This document shows, piece after piece, positions 34,120 through 47,370 of a stretch of DNA of 64,000 nt. Position numbers and translations under genes: made by a program. The notes under the pieces were generated by a model. That model did no database searches and was not told the origin of the DNA. It saw only the letters and a program-made list of their open reading frames with translations. The stretch is taken from the NCBI GenBank assembly GCA_011032825.1, contig JAADJZ010000028.1:248001-312000 (forward strand), given 5' to 3'. Origin of the DNA: Massariosphaeria phaeospora (Eukaryota > Ascomycota > Dothideomycetes > Pleosporales). The stretch's first letter is position 1, and each line of letters opens with the position of its first letter.

Positions 34120-34605
34120 ATTTCAATTGGCGTCTCGGGAACCTCAGTAATTGGTGATGTGGATGGTATTGTAGGGGCAGAGTTTGAGACTGTCCGAATA
34201 CTTCGAGGTAACGGGGTGTCGGTTCTATTATGATGTTCTAGAGAGCCGCTGGTGGATGCGATACGAGGAAGCGCTCGCAGGAAGTGTGCGTGACCTATGA
34301 CGTAACCTCGCGTCCGCACAGACGTCTTCAATGTCCGATACCAACAACCAATGACGCCGCAATCCGCACCATGCACAAGAGTACCCAAAAGCATGTACGT
34401 AAAAATAGATCGCAGAGAAGAAGGTTCGACGTGATACGAAACGATCGCGACGTTGGGCGACCATGGATCGTTCCTGCGCCGTTCACGCACACGCAGTGGA
34501 GTAGATTCACGATGACGTGCCTCCTGCATAGTGCATAACCTTCTCCATTTATAGAGAACGTGTCTGCTCCCTCCTCCAATAAACCTTCGATAGATCCTTC
34601 CCAGA
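34120..34605. promoter_or_regulatory. divergent upstream region (membrane protein / alpha-glucosidase)
   Basis: About 490 bp between divergent ATGs. No convincing motif could be assigned by eye. Confidence 0.4.
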
Positions 34606-36622
<2,017 letters not shown>

Positions 36623-37414
36623 CAACCTGAAGTTAGTCGAGTGGTACAGAGAGGTTCGTAGTGATAAACATGGTGCAACATTCCGAGTTGCCGCGCCGTG
36701 CGAGCGAAAAGCTCAGTGTCACAATGACGTAATGTTGCAAACGGGTGCCTGGGTGAAGGCTCAAGTGGAGCTTCTACTGGCCTGTGCGCCAAGCCTCATT
36801 TGCAGTCTCTACCCGCGCAAAAAGGCGTACAGCATGCAAATTTCAATTATTCGTAGTATATATATATTGATTAGATCCTCAAATATTCATAATACTCCCC
36901 TAGTACGTGAATCGTTTTATCGAGCGATTTGCTGTATCGTCACTGGGGAGTTCGAGTCCATAGAAAGCGGTTCCTGATGGGTGCGTGATTCATTTTTGCA
37001 TTTTTTTTTTGGCTTAGTACATTCGTCTCTACTACTCTGAGATTGTATTAATTGCTTACTCGGCGAGTGGGCTACATCTATGGATTGTTTGGTGTGTTAT
37101 GAGCGGATGATGCTTATTTCAAATTGGCAGATGTGGTAGGCTGTGTTGTATGAGGTAAGTTACTGTTGGAATCACGATTCTGGTCGTGGATATGTAGCGC
37201 ATGTCAGGGCTTGTTGGTAGGATATTGGGAGATGTTTGGGATTGCTTGTATTTGGAGGGTATACAGGTATGTTGCTATCTTGAGGGGGTGGAAAATGAGC
37301 CGCATTGCCATGGATAAAAGTTTGCGCGAATGCTCAAGTCTACACGTCAACCTCGCTTTTATCCCGAACGCCCTAAGAAAATGCTCTCTGAGTCTTAGCT
37401 CGAAGCCCGTCTGC
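36623..37414. other. intergenic with a dispersed repeat
   Basis: AT-rich; contains the element at 36886-36966, an AT run (36856-36868) and a T9 run near 37002. Part of a short motif shared with 44693-44715 lies at 37314-37336. No gene supported. Confidence 0.45.
36886..36966 (+). repeat. dispersed hairpin/B-box element, copy 2
   Basis: It shares a CCTAGTACG block, a hairpin (stem halves AATCGTT and AGCGATT) and a GTTCGAGTCC box with the minus strand of 23200-23276, in the same order, but with extra bases between hairpin and box. Confidence 0.5.
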
Positions 37415-37523
37415 CTATCCCAAGTTCGCAAAGAACTCTTTCGTCTGCTTGAGCTTGGCCTCGGCCTCCTCAGCTTTCTTTTCTACGGCCAGTCTCTTTT
37501 TCAGCTCATCGCTTGTTTGCTTC

Positions 37524-38884
37524 TCAGCCTTTCAGCGCTTTTTCCACCATCTGGACCTTTTTCTCCGCAACGTCGGCCCTCTTCTCCGCAGCTTCAACCC
37601 TCCACTCCGCAGCATCGGCCCTCGTCTCCTCAGCCAGTGTCTCGTTAATTGCGTTGCTTACCTTCTTCTCTGCAGCTTCAGCCCTCTTCTCCGCAGCCAG
37701 CTTTTGTGTCCGCTCGTCTACAACTATTTGCTCAGTACTCTGTCTCCATTGGAATTCTCGCATCATCTCAGCAGACATTAGCTCATACTTGTTCTTCCAT
37801 TCCCCGCTCGACGCCAGCTCCATCTTCAGCCCGTCGCATTCTTTTTTCATCTGCTCGAACTGGTTCTGCGTGCGGTCTAGGTCCGTTCTGAGTTCCTCGT
37901 TGATGGTGTGTAGATTGGTGATCTTGGACTCGAGGTCTGTATTCTTGGATGTGAGGGAGGTGTTGAATGCTGTGAGCTCGGCGTTCTTCGTTTCAAGTAT
38001 GGTGTAGGCGGCGTCGAGTTGGGCGCGGAGGGAGTGGTACTGTGCGATCTTGTTAGCTAGGTGGTGGATAGAGGCCGAAGGGTACATACGCCTTGGTTGG
38101 TGGATGATCCTGGAGTTGAGTCTTTTTCCGGGACTTCGAGATCGACATCGAGTTGTTGTCGTTTAGGGGGAGCTGATAGGTGTTAGTGAAGTACACATAG
38201 GCTGTTGAATGAGTGTCTAAACATACGAAGATTTGTATATGGGGACGGAGGCGTCGCGCGTTTAGCAATGCCCAGCTCCTGGATAGCTTGCCCAGTGACG
38301 GTGGTAACCCTTTGTGCAGCAGAAGCGCAAGCATCGTTCAGCCCGGATGTGAGTCCAACCCAGTCTTCGATTGTCTCTACCTTACCACTGGCCAGGAAGA
38401 GATAGTAGACGAGCGCCCTCAACCATACTGAATGCGGAGTAGTATCTGCGGAGCCGAAGTACTGGACGAAGGGTGGAAGTACTTGCATTTCCGGCGGAGA
38501 CACCCGTTGATTGGACAGAATTAGCTGTTGGTTGTTGCACCTGACGTAGTCCACGCTCGTGTAGTGTCTTCGGATAGAGGCCGATACTATCGGATATACA
38601 TAGCGAGTTCCTATGACGCTTCCTACGCATACCGATTGCTCGGAGCAACCATAGTCATCCGGCTTGGAGGGCCTGGCCACTCTGAATGTAAAGTCGGCAG
38701 GCTTTGGCAGGTACTTGTAATTTTCCCCAAGGGCATTGTGAAGATGCGCTTGGAGTGTAATGAGTGTCCAGAGGGTTGGCGGAGCTTCTTCTTCTTCTTC
38801 GATTTCAGATGGCGATATAGCTGGAAAATTTTCGAAGATGTTAGGTCGAAAGCCGGTTCCCCACCGTATCATCTTGGGTCTCAT
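37524..38884 (-). CDS. coil-family protein A (unknown N-domain plus coiled coil)
   Basis: Three exons (38884-38227, 38172-38090, 38039-37524) give 418 residues. The N-domain runs from LWTLITLQAHLHNALGENY and YLPKPADFTF to VQYFGSAD, ALVYYLFLASGKVETI and NDACASAAQ. A short linker exon (PPPKRQQLDVDLEVP) is followed by YHSLRAQLDAAYTILETKNA and a long coiled coil (KRAEAAEKKVSN, ETRADAAEWRVEAAEKRADV). The reading frame ends ALKG at 37526-37524, but after one extra base the coil clearly continues (AEKQTSDELKKRLAVEKK) to a TAG at 37417-37415, so the end is probably frameshifted or misassembled. Same family as the genes at 39966-41220 and 41683-44133. Confidence 0.7.
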
Positions 38885-39965
38885 CCTTAAAAAGCCCTTC
38901 AGTCCCACCCCCAAGCCCCTCTTAGACCTCCGTATCCCGCAACCCTAGCAATGTCAGCACACTCAACCACCATCCCACTCCACGTATCCTACTTACTCTC
39001 AAACCCCCAAACTGTTATTCCCCAAAGCGTCTTGTCCGTATAGCCCTATAGAGGAAGACTCACTCGAAAAATCAGCTCAAAAGACCAGCAGCCCAGGACG
39101 AACCTACAAGATCAGCGGCTTAAGATTTGCGAAGTCTGGAATAGAGGAGGATCGGCGTAAAGGTATGGAAGGAAGATTGTTGTTTGGAGGGAGAAGACGA
39201 AGGTCCTGCTGAAGAAGCGGTGAGTCTGGCTGAGTTGAATGAAGTTGAATTACGACAAATGGTCTCCGATCTCGCGGCCTCGCCGCCCTGCTCTCTCACC
39301 TCCCAGCCGCAGCCACGGTTCAGTACACGCACCGTCTACCACAGCTCATCCCAGCTCATCCCAGCTCAGCTCACGTCCTATCCCCTCGAAGCCGTTGCAG
39401 TGAAACGAAGTGCAGTGAAATGAAGAAGTAACGAAGTGAATGTACGAAAAACGAACCACTATCCACTGTCCACTAGACCTGCAGCTAGCTGAGCCGAGCC
39501 GAGCGGAACCACTACCTAGGTAGCGCCTTACCATCACGTCACGTCACGTCACGTCACCGCATAGCAACAAACAGAGCAGAACAGAACAGTACCTAATGTT
39601 TTCGCCATGCCATGCCATGCCATCAAGCAAGTACCTCACACAAGCACGAAATCAGCATGTAAGCCCCCGGCGAAGAAACACACACACTATAGCAGGCGAA
39701 GACACGGTAGTGTATTGTGATGTGATGTGATATGATGAGATTCATCAGTTCAGTTCAGTCCGCAGATCTGCATGTATCTATACACCCACTCACCCATGTG
39801 GAATGGTTAATGGAACAGTATGATGCTCACCGAAATGCCGACTCCCTCCTCAATTAAGAGTCTGTAGAGATTCGCAAGTCACGAATGCATATCGCAGTTC
39901 ATATACCGTAGCATGCATGCATGTCACGAACCCACCGACCGACCGCCCTGCTCGATCCGCCCGCC
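38885..39965. other. intergenic with short tandem repeats
   Basis: Holds CACGT-unit and CATGC-unit microsatellites (about 39535-39558 and 39607-39622) and TGTGA-rich stretches. No gene supported. Confidence 0.45.
39535..39558. repeat. (TCACG)n microsatellite
   Basis: Four to five head-to-tail copies of a CACGT-type pentamer, seen directly. Confidence 0.85.
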
Positions 39966-41220
39966 CTAGAACTCCATTTCGGAACCCCCCTCATGCTTAT
40001 GCTCATGACCATTCCCCTGCACGCCCAGCGCCGCCAGCGTATTCTTGAGCCCCTTCTCCGCGTCCCTAATCCTCGTCTCCGCGGCCGCAATCTCTTGCTT
40101 CAAGCCCTCGCACTCCGTCTTCACAGCCTCGAGCTCGCCGGCTTTCACGCCGACCTGTTTCTTGAGATCGAGGTTGAGGAACTCCACGCGGCGGTTCTTG
40201 CCCAACAGGTCCTTGATGCGGGCCTCGTGGTCGCGGTTCTGGACTTCGAGGGTGTCGATTTGCGCTTTGAACAGGTTGGGGCCGCGCTTCAGGGCCTCGT
40301 TTTCGAGCGTGAGGGCGTCGATTTGGTGGCTGCTGTTTGCGTAGAAGGTTTCGTAGGAGAGCTGGAGGGCCCGGAAGGCGCCGTCGAGGCCTTGACGGTG
40401 GTGCTCGTACTAGAGGGGGAGTTAGCTATGGATGGCAGAATGTCATGGGGTGGGGCTTGGCTCAGCTTGGGGTGCGTACATCGTGGATCTTGGCGAGCGG
40501 GGTTGGTATGGCGTTCAGTCGTTTGGGAAGGTCTGCGTGGATGTCAGTCAAGCGTTGGAAGGCCGGCATGGTGTACTTACGCGGTGAGCCATTGTTCTCG
40601 TTTTGAGGGTCACGATCACGCTTCTTTGGGGTACCGTTAGCCGGATTGGGACCTTGACGAGCGGCTGCGAAAGCGCCGGTAGAGTTGCCACACTGGTTGC
40701 CATTGAGCTCCTTCGCCTTCGCCACAGCGCATGCTTCCTTTATCCAGTTAGTCAATTTGAGTCGTCCAGTGATTGCTGACTATGCCATCAGACGTACCTT
40801 CAGTGGACTCCACGCCGACCCCTTGCACCAAATCTGCCGAACATGCCCACTAGCCATCAACACGTAATGCACCAACGCATTCATCGTGCTCGCGCTGTGA
40901 TAAGCCTTCGGCCGATCGAAATACCTGGCAAACGCCGGCCTCAGCTGCGCGTTGGCGGGGCAAGGGCCCATAGGCGTCCCCGCGATCCACGGAGTGTTCG
41001 TGTAGACGGCTTTGTCGTACCAGTTGATGCGCGCCCAAAGCGTCCCATTAACCGTCTTGGTGTGCAAAAGCGCCACGTCGACGTAGGGCGTGCCGGAGTG
41101 GTGCGCGAAGTTGAGGCCGGCTGTGCTGGGGAGGTACTTGTAGTCATCGCCTAGGACCTCGCGCAGGTGCTTCTGCAGACGCTCGCGTTCCCAGAGCGTG
41201 GATGGTTCTTCTTCGGCCAT
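39966..41220 (-). CDS. coil-family protein B (unknown N-domain plus coiled coil)
   Basis: Four exons (41220-40798, 40737-40581, 40532-40480, 40409-39966) give 358 residues. The N-domain is complete: STLWERERLQKHLREVLGDD, YKYLPSTAGLNF, LRPAFARYFDRP, MNALVHYVLMASGHVRQIW, then EACAVAKAKE. A linker with PKKRDRDPQNENNGS follows. The last exon starts YEHHRQGLDGAF and is coiled coil (LENEALKRGPNLFKAQIDTL, LEAVKTECEGLKQEIAAAET) with a short His/Glu/Gly tail. Basic KR linkers suggest nuclear entry, but that is inference. The ATG at 41220 gives MAEEEPST. Confidence 0.75.
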
Positions 41221-41682
41221 GGTGGTGATTGGTGGGCAAGAGAAGGAAGGTAGGACGCGGTCGTGGTCGGCGAGTCGTGTAGGTAGGATCAAGCTTTTGG
41301 AGCAGTGAGTGATTCTTACCTCACAGGCCCGGCCGACCACGTAAGCCGAGTCTAACCACACGGTGCGGGAACGGAACGCTAGAAAAGTCGATGTAGCGCT
41401 ATAAACATCAAGTCAATCAAGGTAGGTACCCGTATATGCCCTCACCCGCAACCGACCCACCCGCCGCGCTCTCCAGCATGATCCCGAAAATAAAGTTACT
41501 AGCAACCTGCAGCCCCCCTCCCCCGGTAACAGGGCAAACAAATCAGGCCAGGGGGAGCCGCACACATCGTAAGAGCCGAACCGAAGCGAACAAGGGTATA
41601 CAAACGACAAACCCTGCGTCCCAACCTCACGTATCAACACGTAAACAACACCAGCCGCGCAACCCCTCCACATATTTACACA
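41221..41682. other. between coil-family genes B and C
   Basis: Upstream of gene B and 3' flank of gene C. Nothing else recognised. Confidence 0.4.
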
Positions 41683-44133
41683 TCAAAGCTCGAGCACAGA
41701 CTGCCTCATCTTCTTGATCCGTCCCTGCAGATTTGCAGCGTCGGCCTCCGCTTTCACGCGCTTCTGCTCCTCAGCCTCAAACTTCTTCTGCAATTGGGCA
41801 AGCTGCCGCTTGACATCCGCGCACTCTTTTTCCTTTTGCACATACTCTTCCTTCTGCTTCGCGATGTCGTTCTGCCGGTCCTGGCTGGTATTTTCCAAGA
41901 GCACGACCTTGCTCTGGAGGTCTTTGATGTCTTCTCGCTGGTTGGAATATGTCGTGTTGAGTCGCTCAATCTTTTTCTTTAGGCGGGACTCGGTGGTCTC
42001 GAGCTCGCCAATGGTGTCCTTGAGCTCGCCAATGGAGTGCTTTTCGATAGTTAGATAACCTTCAAGCTCACCAATGGTGTCCTTTTGGCGGGTCTCTGTG
42101 GCCTTGAGTTTGCCAATTTCGGCCTTTTGGCCGGAAATAGTGTCTTTTTGGTCGGATGTGGTGGCCTCAAGCTTGCCAATATCGTCCTTTTGGTCAGATG
42201 TGATGACCTTGAGCTTGCCAATTTCGTCCTTTTGGCCAGAAATAGTCCCCTTTTGCATGGATTTGGTCAGCTCGAGTTTGCCAACAGTGTCCTTTTGTTT
42301 CGATATGGTGACTTCGAGTTCATCGTTGGTCTTCTCTCGGAGATCTATCATGATCTTGAGTTCGTCGACGTACTTGGTATGTTTAGAGATTGTCGTTTCC
42401 ATCTTCTTAGAGCGTGCAGTTTGGAACGATATTGTTTTGTTGCGCTCTTTAACCGTATCCTTTAGTTTGGAAACCTCGGTGGTGAGCTTGTTCTTGGCGT
42501 TCTTTTGGATTTTCGCATCGGCGTTGCCCTTCTCAATACGCTGCTTTTGCTGGATCACCTTAGTCTCGAGTCCATCGATAGTCTCCTTCTGGCTGGCTAC
42601 TGTAGCGTCGAGTTGAGTAGTTTTGTGCTGTTGCGAGGCGACTTCAGCTTCGAGTCTAGTGATTTCCGCTTTTCGATCGGTCACCTCGACGACAAGATTG
42701 GCCCTCGTGGACTTCAGGTTAGCATTTTCCAATTCTAGGGCAGCGTGCTGATCCTTGAGCTTAGCATGATTAGTCCCTAAGATAATGTGATCGGCTCGAA
42801 TACGTTGGAGTTCGGCAATTTCATTTTCCTTGTCGGCGACCTCGGTGCGGAGGCCCTCACTAATGAAAGTTTGTTCGGTAAGTTCGGTTTTGAGGTCCGC
42901 GTGTTTCATTTCGAGCGCGAAATAATCCTGGAGTTCTTTTTTAAATTGGAGGGAAGTGCCATCATGTTTGGTCTCTAATGCCATGTGTTCGACCTTTAGT
43001 GCATCGTATCTGATCTCCAATTCCGTGTGTTCATTTCTCGCTTTCATCTGATACCAATCATACTACGGTTCCGAGATATGTTAGTAGAAGTCTACTAATG
43101 AGAATGATAGGCACTGAATACGTACACTGCCTTCAATTGGCTCATGAGTGACATTTTGCCGCTTTGAGGGACCTTGAGAACCGATTAGTGACAAGTGGAT
43201 AAATCGATGTGCTGAATGGCTGACGTACGGGGTGATTGGTCGTCATAGATGATGTCTTGATCGATGGGCCTCTTCTGTGGTGAAGAGACTAATTCCGTTC
43301 TCGCTGCCTTGCTCTCAGGAGTTGCGACTTTAGTAGTTCGTGTAAGACTTTGCCGTGTCACTCGACCTGTGATATATATTAGCGTCGAGTACAAAGGGGG
43401 ACGAAGGGGTTGGAATACCTGCTGATGGATTTTGGGTGATCTGCTGGTCGAGCGGCTTTTTGTGTGATAAAGGAGCATCGCTTGATGCCAATTTCTGGCA
43501 TTCAGGTGTTCCGACTCTAGTAGGACTAGAGTCGGTATCTAGGATGCCCGGAATAGGTCCACTCACATCGCTGCCACGGAAATCAGGAGAATGAGGTAAA
43601 GATTCCGGTGGAACCGGTGGAACCTTCTCTTTAGCCAAAGCGCAAGCCTTCGTCAAATTTTGAATGAAGCACGGGTAATTACGGAGTTGCTCAATCTGAC
43701 CGCTGGCAAGGAAGACAAACCACACAATGGCTCTAAGAATGTCTCCGTACGAGCACTTTTGATCGAAATTGAAATACTGAGCAACTGGAGAGACAAGATT
43801 CGTAGGAGGTGGCTCCAACAAGAGATCGAAAGAGCCAGCCCTGTTGTTGTTTAGGTTCCTGTCAAGATATCGGACTTCCTGGTCGTGCAGAAGGGCTTGG
43901 ACGATGACCGGTCTCGCGGCACCAGATTTAGGTTTCGCTACCTCTCCTAAGCATATGGAGACGTGGCAGGGCGGTTTTCCACCAATAAGAACTTGTTCGA
44001 ATTTGAAGTCGGCATAGTTGGGTAAGTAGACGAAATCATCTCCGAGTAACCCACGGAGGTGATCCGTTAGCTTATCGAACACCCATATCTCAGGGGCGAC
44101 CGCAGCCGGATTTTTCAATTTCGGTTTCGTCAT
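41683..44133 (-). CDS. coil-family protein C (unknown N-domain plus very long coiled coil)
   Basis: Four exons (44133-43419, 43366-43229, 43172-43126, 43062-41683) give 759 residues. N-domain: EIWVFDKLTDHLRGLLGDDF, VYLPNYADFKFEQ, LVSPVAQYFNFDQK, DILRAIVWFVFLASGQIEQL, TKACALAKEK. The linker repeats a motif (SHKKPLDQQI and SPQKRPIDQDI). The last exon begins YDWYQMKARNEHTELEIRYD and is about 455 residues of nearly unbroken coiled coil, including tandem 14-residue units of the type SDQKDxIGKLExT. No motor, ATPase or membrane segment is seen. A structural or scaffold role is possible; I do not recognise a named family. Confidence 0.78.
42001..42300 (-). repeat. minisatellite-like coding repeats in coil gene C
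   Basis: About seven diverged 42-bp units encoding QKDxIGKL / GELETT-type 14-mers (two turns of a heptad). The unit is visible in both DNA and protein. Confidence 0.65.
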
Positions 44134-45375
44134 CTGGTGCCCAAACACAGGAACAAAGGTAATTGTGATGATGCGCAGCCTACAGTCTGTTAATAGGTGC
44201 CTTCATCTTACCATAACGTAAACAAGATGCGGGGCAGAATACGAACCCTATCTCTGCAATCAGAGCAGCCACCTGCTCCAATGCTGCGATGAGAGCGTCG
44301 CCTTTCAGTAGGTTTTTGCACACATCCGAACCGGCACAAGATCAAGAGTCGCGATGCCGCAATGTTGGTGAAGGCAGAGGGCTGTGCGGTCGAGTCCGTG
44401 GAGGTGGTTGCTAGAGCGATCTCTCCGGCCGCACACGGACCACATCAGGGATAGATTGCGCCAATCAGCAGCGACAAACATTTGCGTGAGTTACACCAGC
44501 TGCTACCCGGATAGTAGACAGTGTTTAGAGTAAACCGAAATCGTCGTTATTTATCTTAGAAGTGTGTTGCAAAGAGAGGGAAGCAAAGCTACCTCGGACT
44601 GAAGCTAACCATAAAGCTTAATGTTACGGCATCTAGTGCTGGTTTCCATCTAGTCTACATCCAGCCTAGTACATCTCTGCCATCTATATAGTATAAAAGT
44701 TCGCGCGGATGCTCATTCAGCGGAAGCTGAATGGGTGGCTATTTTGTGGGTCCATCTATATAGTGATTACTTCGTAGCTTCATTATAATCAACTTAGTTC
44801 TCATCTTTTGTATGATCTCTCAAACCTTTACACTTAGCAAGGCGCCCGTCCGCCGCAGCTTCCAACTTTTGTGCTGAGGTCCTTCACCCCAGCTTACCAA
44901 ACAGCGTTCAGCCCACCCTTCAAACCACAAACCCCACATACCATTCCCATCATTCCCATCACTCCATCCACCAACCCCACTCCCGTATCAGCAAAAACAT
45001 CGTGTACACATGCGCCCATCAACGAGCAGTCACATCAACACACACACCCATCAGACACAACCTTTCAAACATCATGCATAGATGCTATGGATTTTCATCA
45101 TAAAGTCCGACGCTTCACAAATAGAAGACCAGCTCAGATCAGCTCAGATCGGATCAGACCAGCTCAACTCATAAGTCAGCCTTTGCCAACCATGTCATCA
45201 AAAATCAGGGTATAGTCTCCCCCCCAATACTCCTCGCGCCAATAAAAGTACACATCGCGTGGAAAACTCACCCCTCTCACACACGCCCTCTGCCACGCAT
45301 GCCCGAAAACACGCATATCCAAGCTGAGCTCAGTTCCGTTCAGCACAGATCATTCATGTAGCCCCCAATCCCCAT
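44134..45375. other. 1.2-kb intergenic stretch upstream of coil gene C
   Basis: Contains a perfect hairpin (44714-44733) between two 13-bp direct repeats (44680-44692 and 44752-44764), and a run of AGCTCAGATC-type repeats near 45131-45172. A 114-codon plus-strand frame at 44871 is unsupported. Confidence 0.45.
44680..44764. repeat. hairpin flanked by 13-bp direct repeats
   Basis: The direct repeat CCATCTATATAGT is exact at both ends. Between them lies an 8-bp perfect stem (CATTCAGC / GCTGAATG) with a GGAA loop. Confidence 0.6.
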
Positions 45376-47370
45376 TCACACATTACGAAACGGATCCCTA
45401 CTCACCACCCTACCCGTAACCTTCTTCTCAAACACATGCGGATGCACGCGTCGACCCGTCTTGTCCTGAAAGCGGCACATGAGGCGGTACCACGTGTTGT
45501 CGAAGTCCTGCTTCATGAGGCGCGCGACCAGCTTGAGTTCGTCGTGGGTGAAGGTTTCGTCGGGCTTGAGGTCGACCATGGGGATGATGCTGGAGGGCTT
45601 GAGCGGGGAGGAGGGCTCGGGCTTGGACGCGTGCTTGTGCTTGGAGTCGTGGTGAGAGGCGGGTTTGACGGAGCAGGGAGTTGGGTTGTTGTTGTTGTTG
45701 TTCCAGCCTCCGGCAGCGGGCCACGCAGCTTCGCCGGCGTTGCTGGCTTTCTTGGAGCTGGTCTTCTTGGAGGCGGCGGCGGGAGCGGCGTTCCAGGCTC
45801 CGGCGTCGCCTGCAGCAGGCCAGGCATTGTCGCCACCACCAGCGTTGCTGGCCTTCTTGGAGCTGGCTTTCTTGGAGTCGGCGGGCGCTGCGTTCCAGGT
45901 ATCGCCTGCACCAGCCCAAGCATTGTCACCGCCAATAATGCTGGCCTTCTTCGAACTAGCTTTTTTGGAGCCAGCGGAGGCGGCGTTCCAGGCGTCGCCT
46001 GCACCAGCCCAAGCATTGTCACCAGCGTTGCTCGCTTTCTTCGAGCTGGATTTCTTCGAGCCGGCAGCAGGTGCGTCCCAACCACCACCAAAGCCGTTGC
46101 CAGTATCGCCCGTGGTGTTGACGGCATCGTTATTGTTGGTGTCCCATGCTGGGGTCTCCTGAGTCTTGCTCGCGCCCACGGTGTCCCAAGCTTGATCGTT
46201 CTGGGTTCCTGCCTGAGCATCTTGGCCCCATGCCGTAGCTTCTTGAGCAGCACCGTTGTTGTTGTCGGTGGTGTTGGCCGCACCCCATTGATCAGCAGCA
46301 TTGCCATTGGAGGTTGTTGCCGCATCTTTGCCAGTGTTGAAGCCAGAGGTGTCTGAGTTGTTAGCCTGGTTCCAGCCAAAAGAGCCCCAGCTGTTACCAT
46401 TGCCGCCAGCCTCACCAGAAACATCGTTCTTTTGCCAATCGGTAGCGGCAACGGCGCCTGTATTGTCAGCAACATTCCAGGCAGGAAAATCCCAACTATT
46501 ACCATTGGCAGCGTCACCACTGGTAGCATCATTTTTTTGCCAGTCAGCAGCCGCAGTATCGCCGCCAAAGCCTTCTCCGATACCGCCGCCGCCCCAAGTA
46601 GTATCTCCGACGCCTTGGTTGGGCTCCTCTTTCTTGTCTTGATTGTGTTTGCCCTTGTTCTTGCCGTGCTCCTTGTGTCCACCCTTATTGCCACCGCCGG
46701 CCTTGGCCTTGGTTTGCGGGGCTTGCCAATCGCTGGGTTTGATCTCTTTGAACCGATTAGACAACTCGAACTTATCCTTGCCCATAGCCTCAGTAATGAC
46801 TGCCCAGGTCTCGCCTTCGTTTTTGCGACGCATGAGCTCTTCATCTTGTTCCTTTGTCCAGCCAGAGCTGTTTGCGTCGCCGCCGTCGGGGCCAGAGTCT
46901 ACGACCTGCAACATGTCGGCAAAGTCAGCCATTCCTATAAACCCGTCCACGGCAGGAATAGACGCCGCTTTCTTCGAGGGCACCTTCTTCGGTGCAACCT
47001 TGTTAGATGCGACCTTGTTGGTTGCGACCTTCGGAGCACTCGTAGGCTTCACCGGCGTCGTCTCAATCGGCACGCGTGCAAGGTTAGCGGCAGTCAGACG
47101 AGTCTTGCTTCTGCCTGTGAGCGCGCCTTTGCGGCCGTCACTCGCAATGTATTCGAAAGCGGCACCCGGAGTAGTCATCTAAATCACGGTGTCAGAACTG
47201 AATATAGCCTCGGGATTGGCGTCACTCACTATCTGCACAAGAGCGTTCGGCTTCTTCGGGGCGGGCGGCTTAGGAGGCGGAGGGGGCTTGACGTCCTTGA
47301 ACGGCTTGTCGCTGAATCCTAGAATATAGGCCATCGAGATCCGCCTGGGCGGTTGGTTCTTCGATGCCAT
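45376..47370 (-). CDS. Myb/SANT-like protein with Trp/Ser/Lys repeats
   Basis: Two exons (47370-47230, 47178-45376) give 647 residues. Exon 1 encodes a Pro-rich lead (PPPPPKPPAPKKPNALVQI). Residues about 150-200 form a Myb/SANT-like unit (GWTKEQDEELMRRKNEGETW, ITEAMGKDKFELSNRFKEI). The middle is low complexity, rich in Asn, Gly, Ala and regularly spaced Trp, and includes four copies of an SSKKASNAG...NAWAGAGDAWNAA unit. The C-terminus carries a second compact region (DELKLVARLMKQDFDNTWYR, GRRVHPHVFEKKVTGR). A nuclear DNA- or chromatin-binding role is inferred. The intron is 51 nt; exon 2 happens to begin with ATG, a possible alternative start. Confidence 0.8.
45700..46075 (-). repeat. tandem coding repeats (SSKKAS...NAWAGAGDAWNAA)
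   Basis: Four units of about 30-38 codons each, visible in the protein and as repeated GAGCTGG/TTCTTGGAG blocks in the DNA. Confidence 0.75.

Noticed and set aside
45513..46844. 443-codon minus-strand frame inside the Myb/SANT-like gene
   Set aside because: It overlaps the second exon of that gene in another frame; its Pro/Arg/Thr-rich translation is a shadow of the low-complexity repeats.
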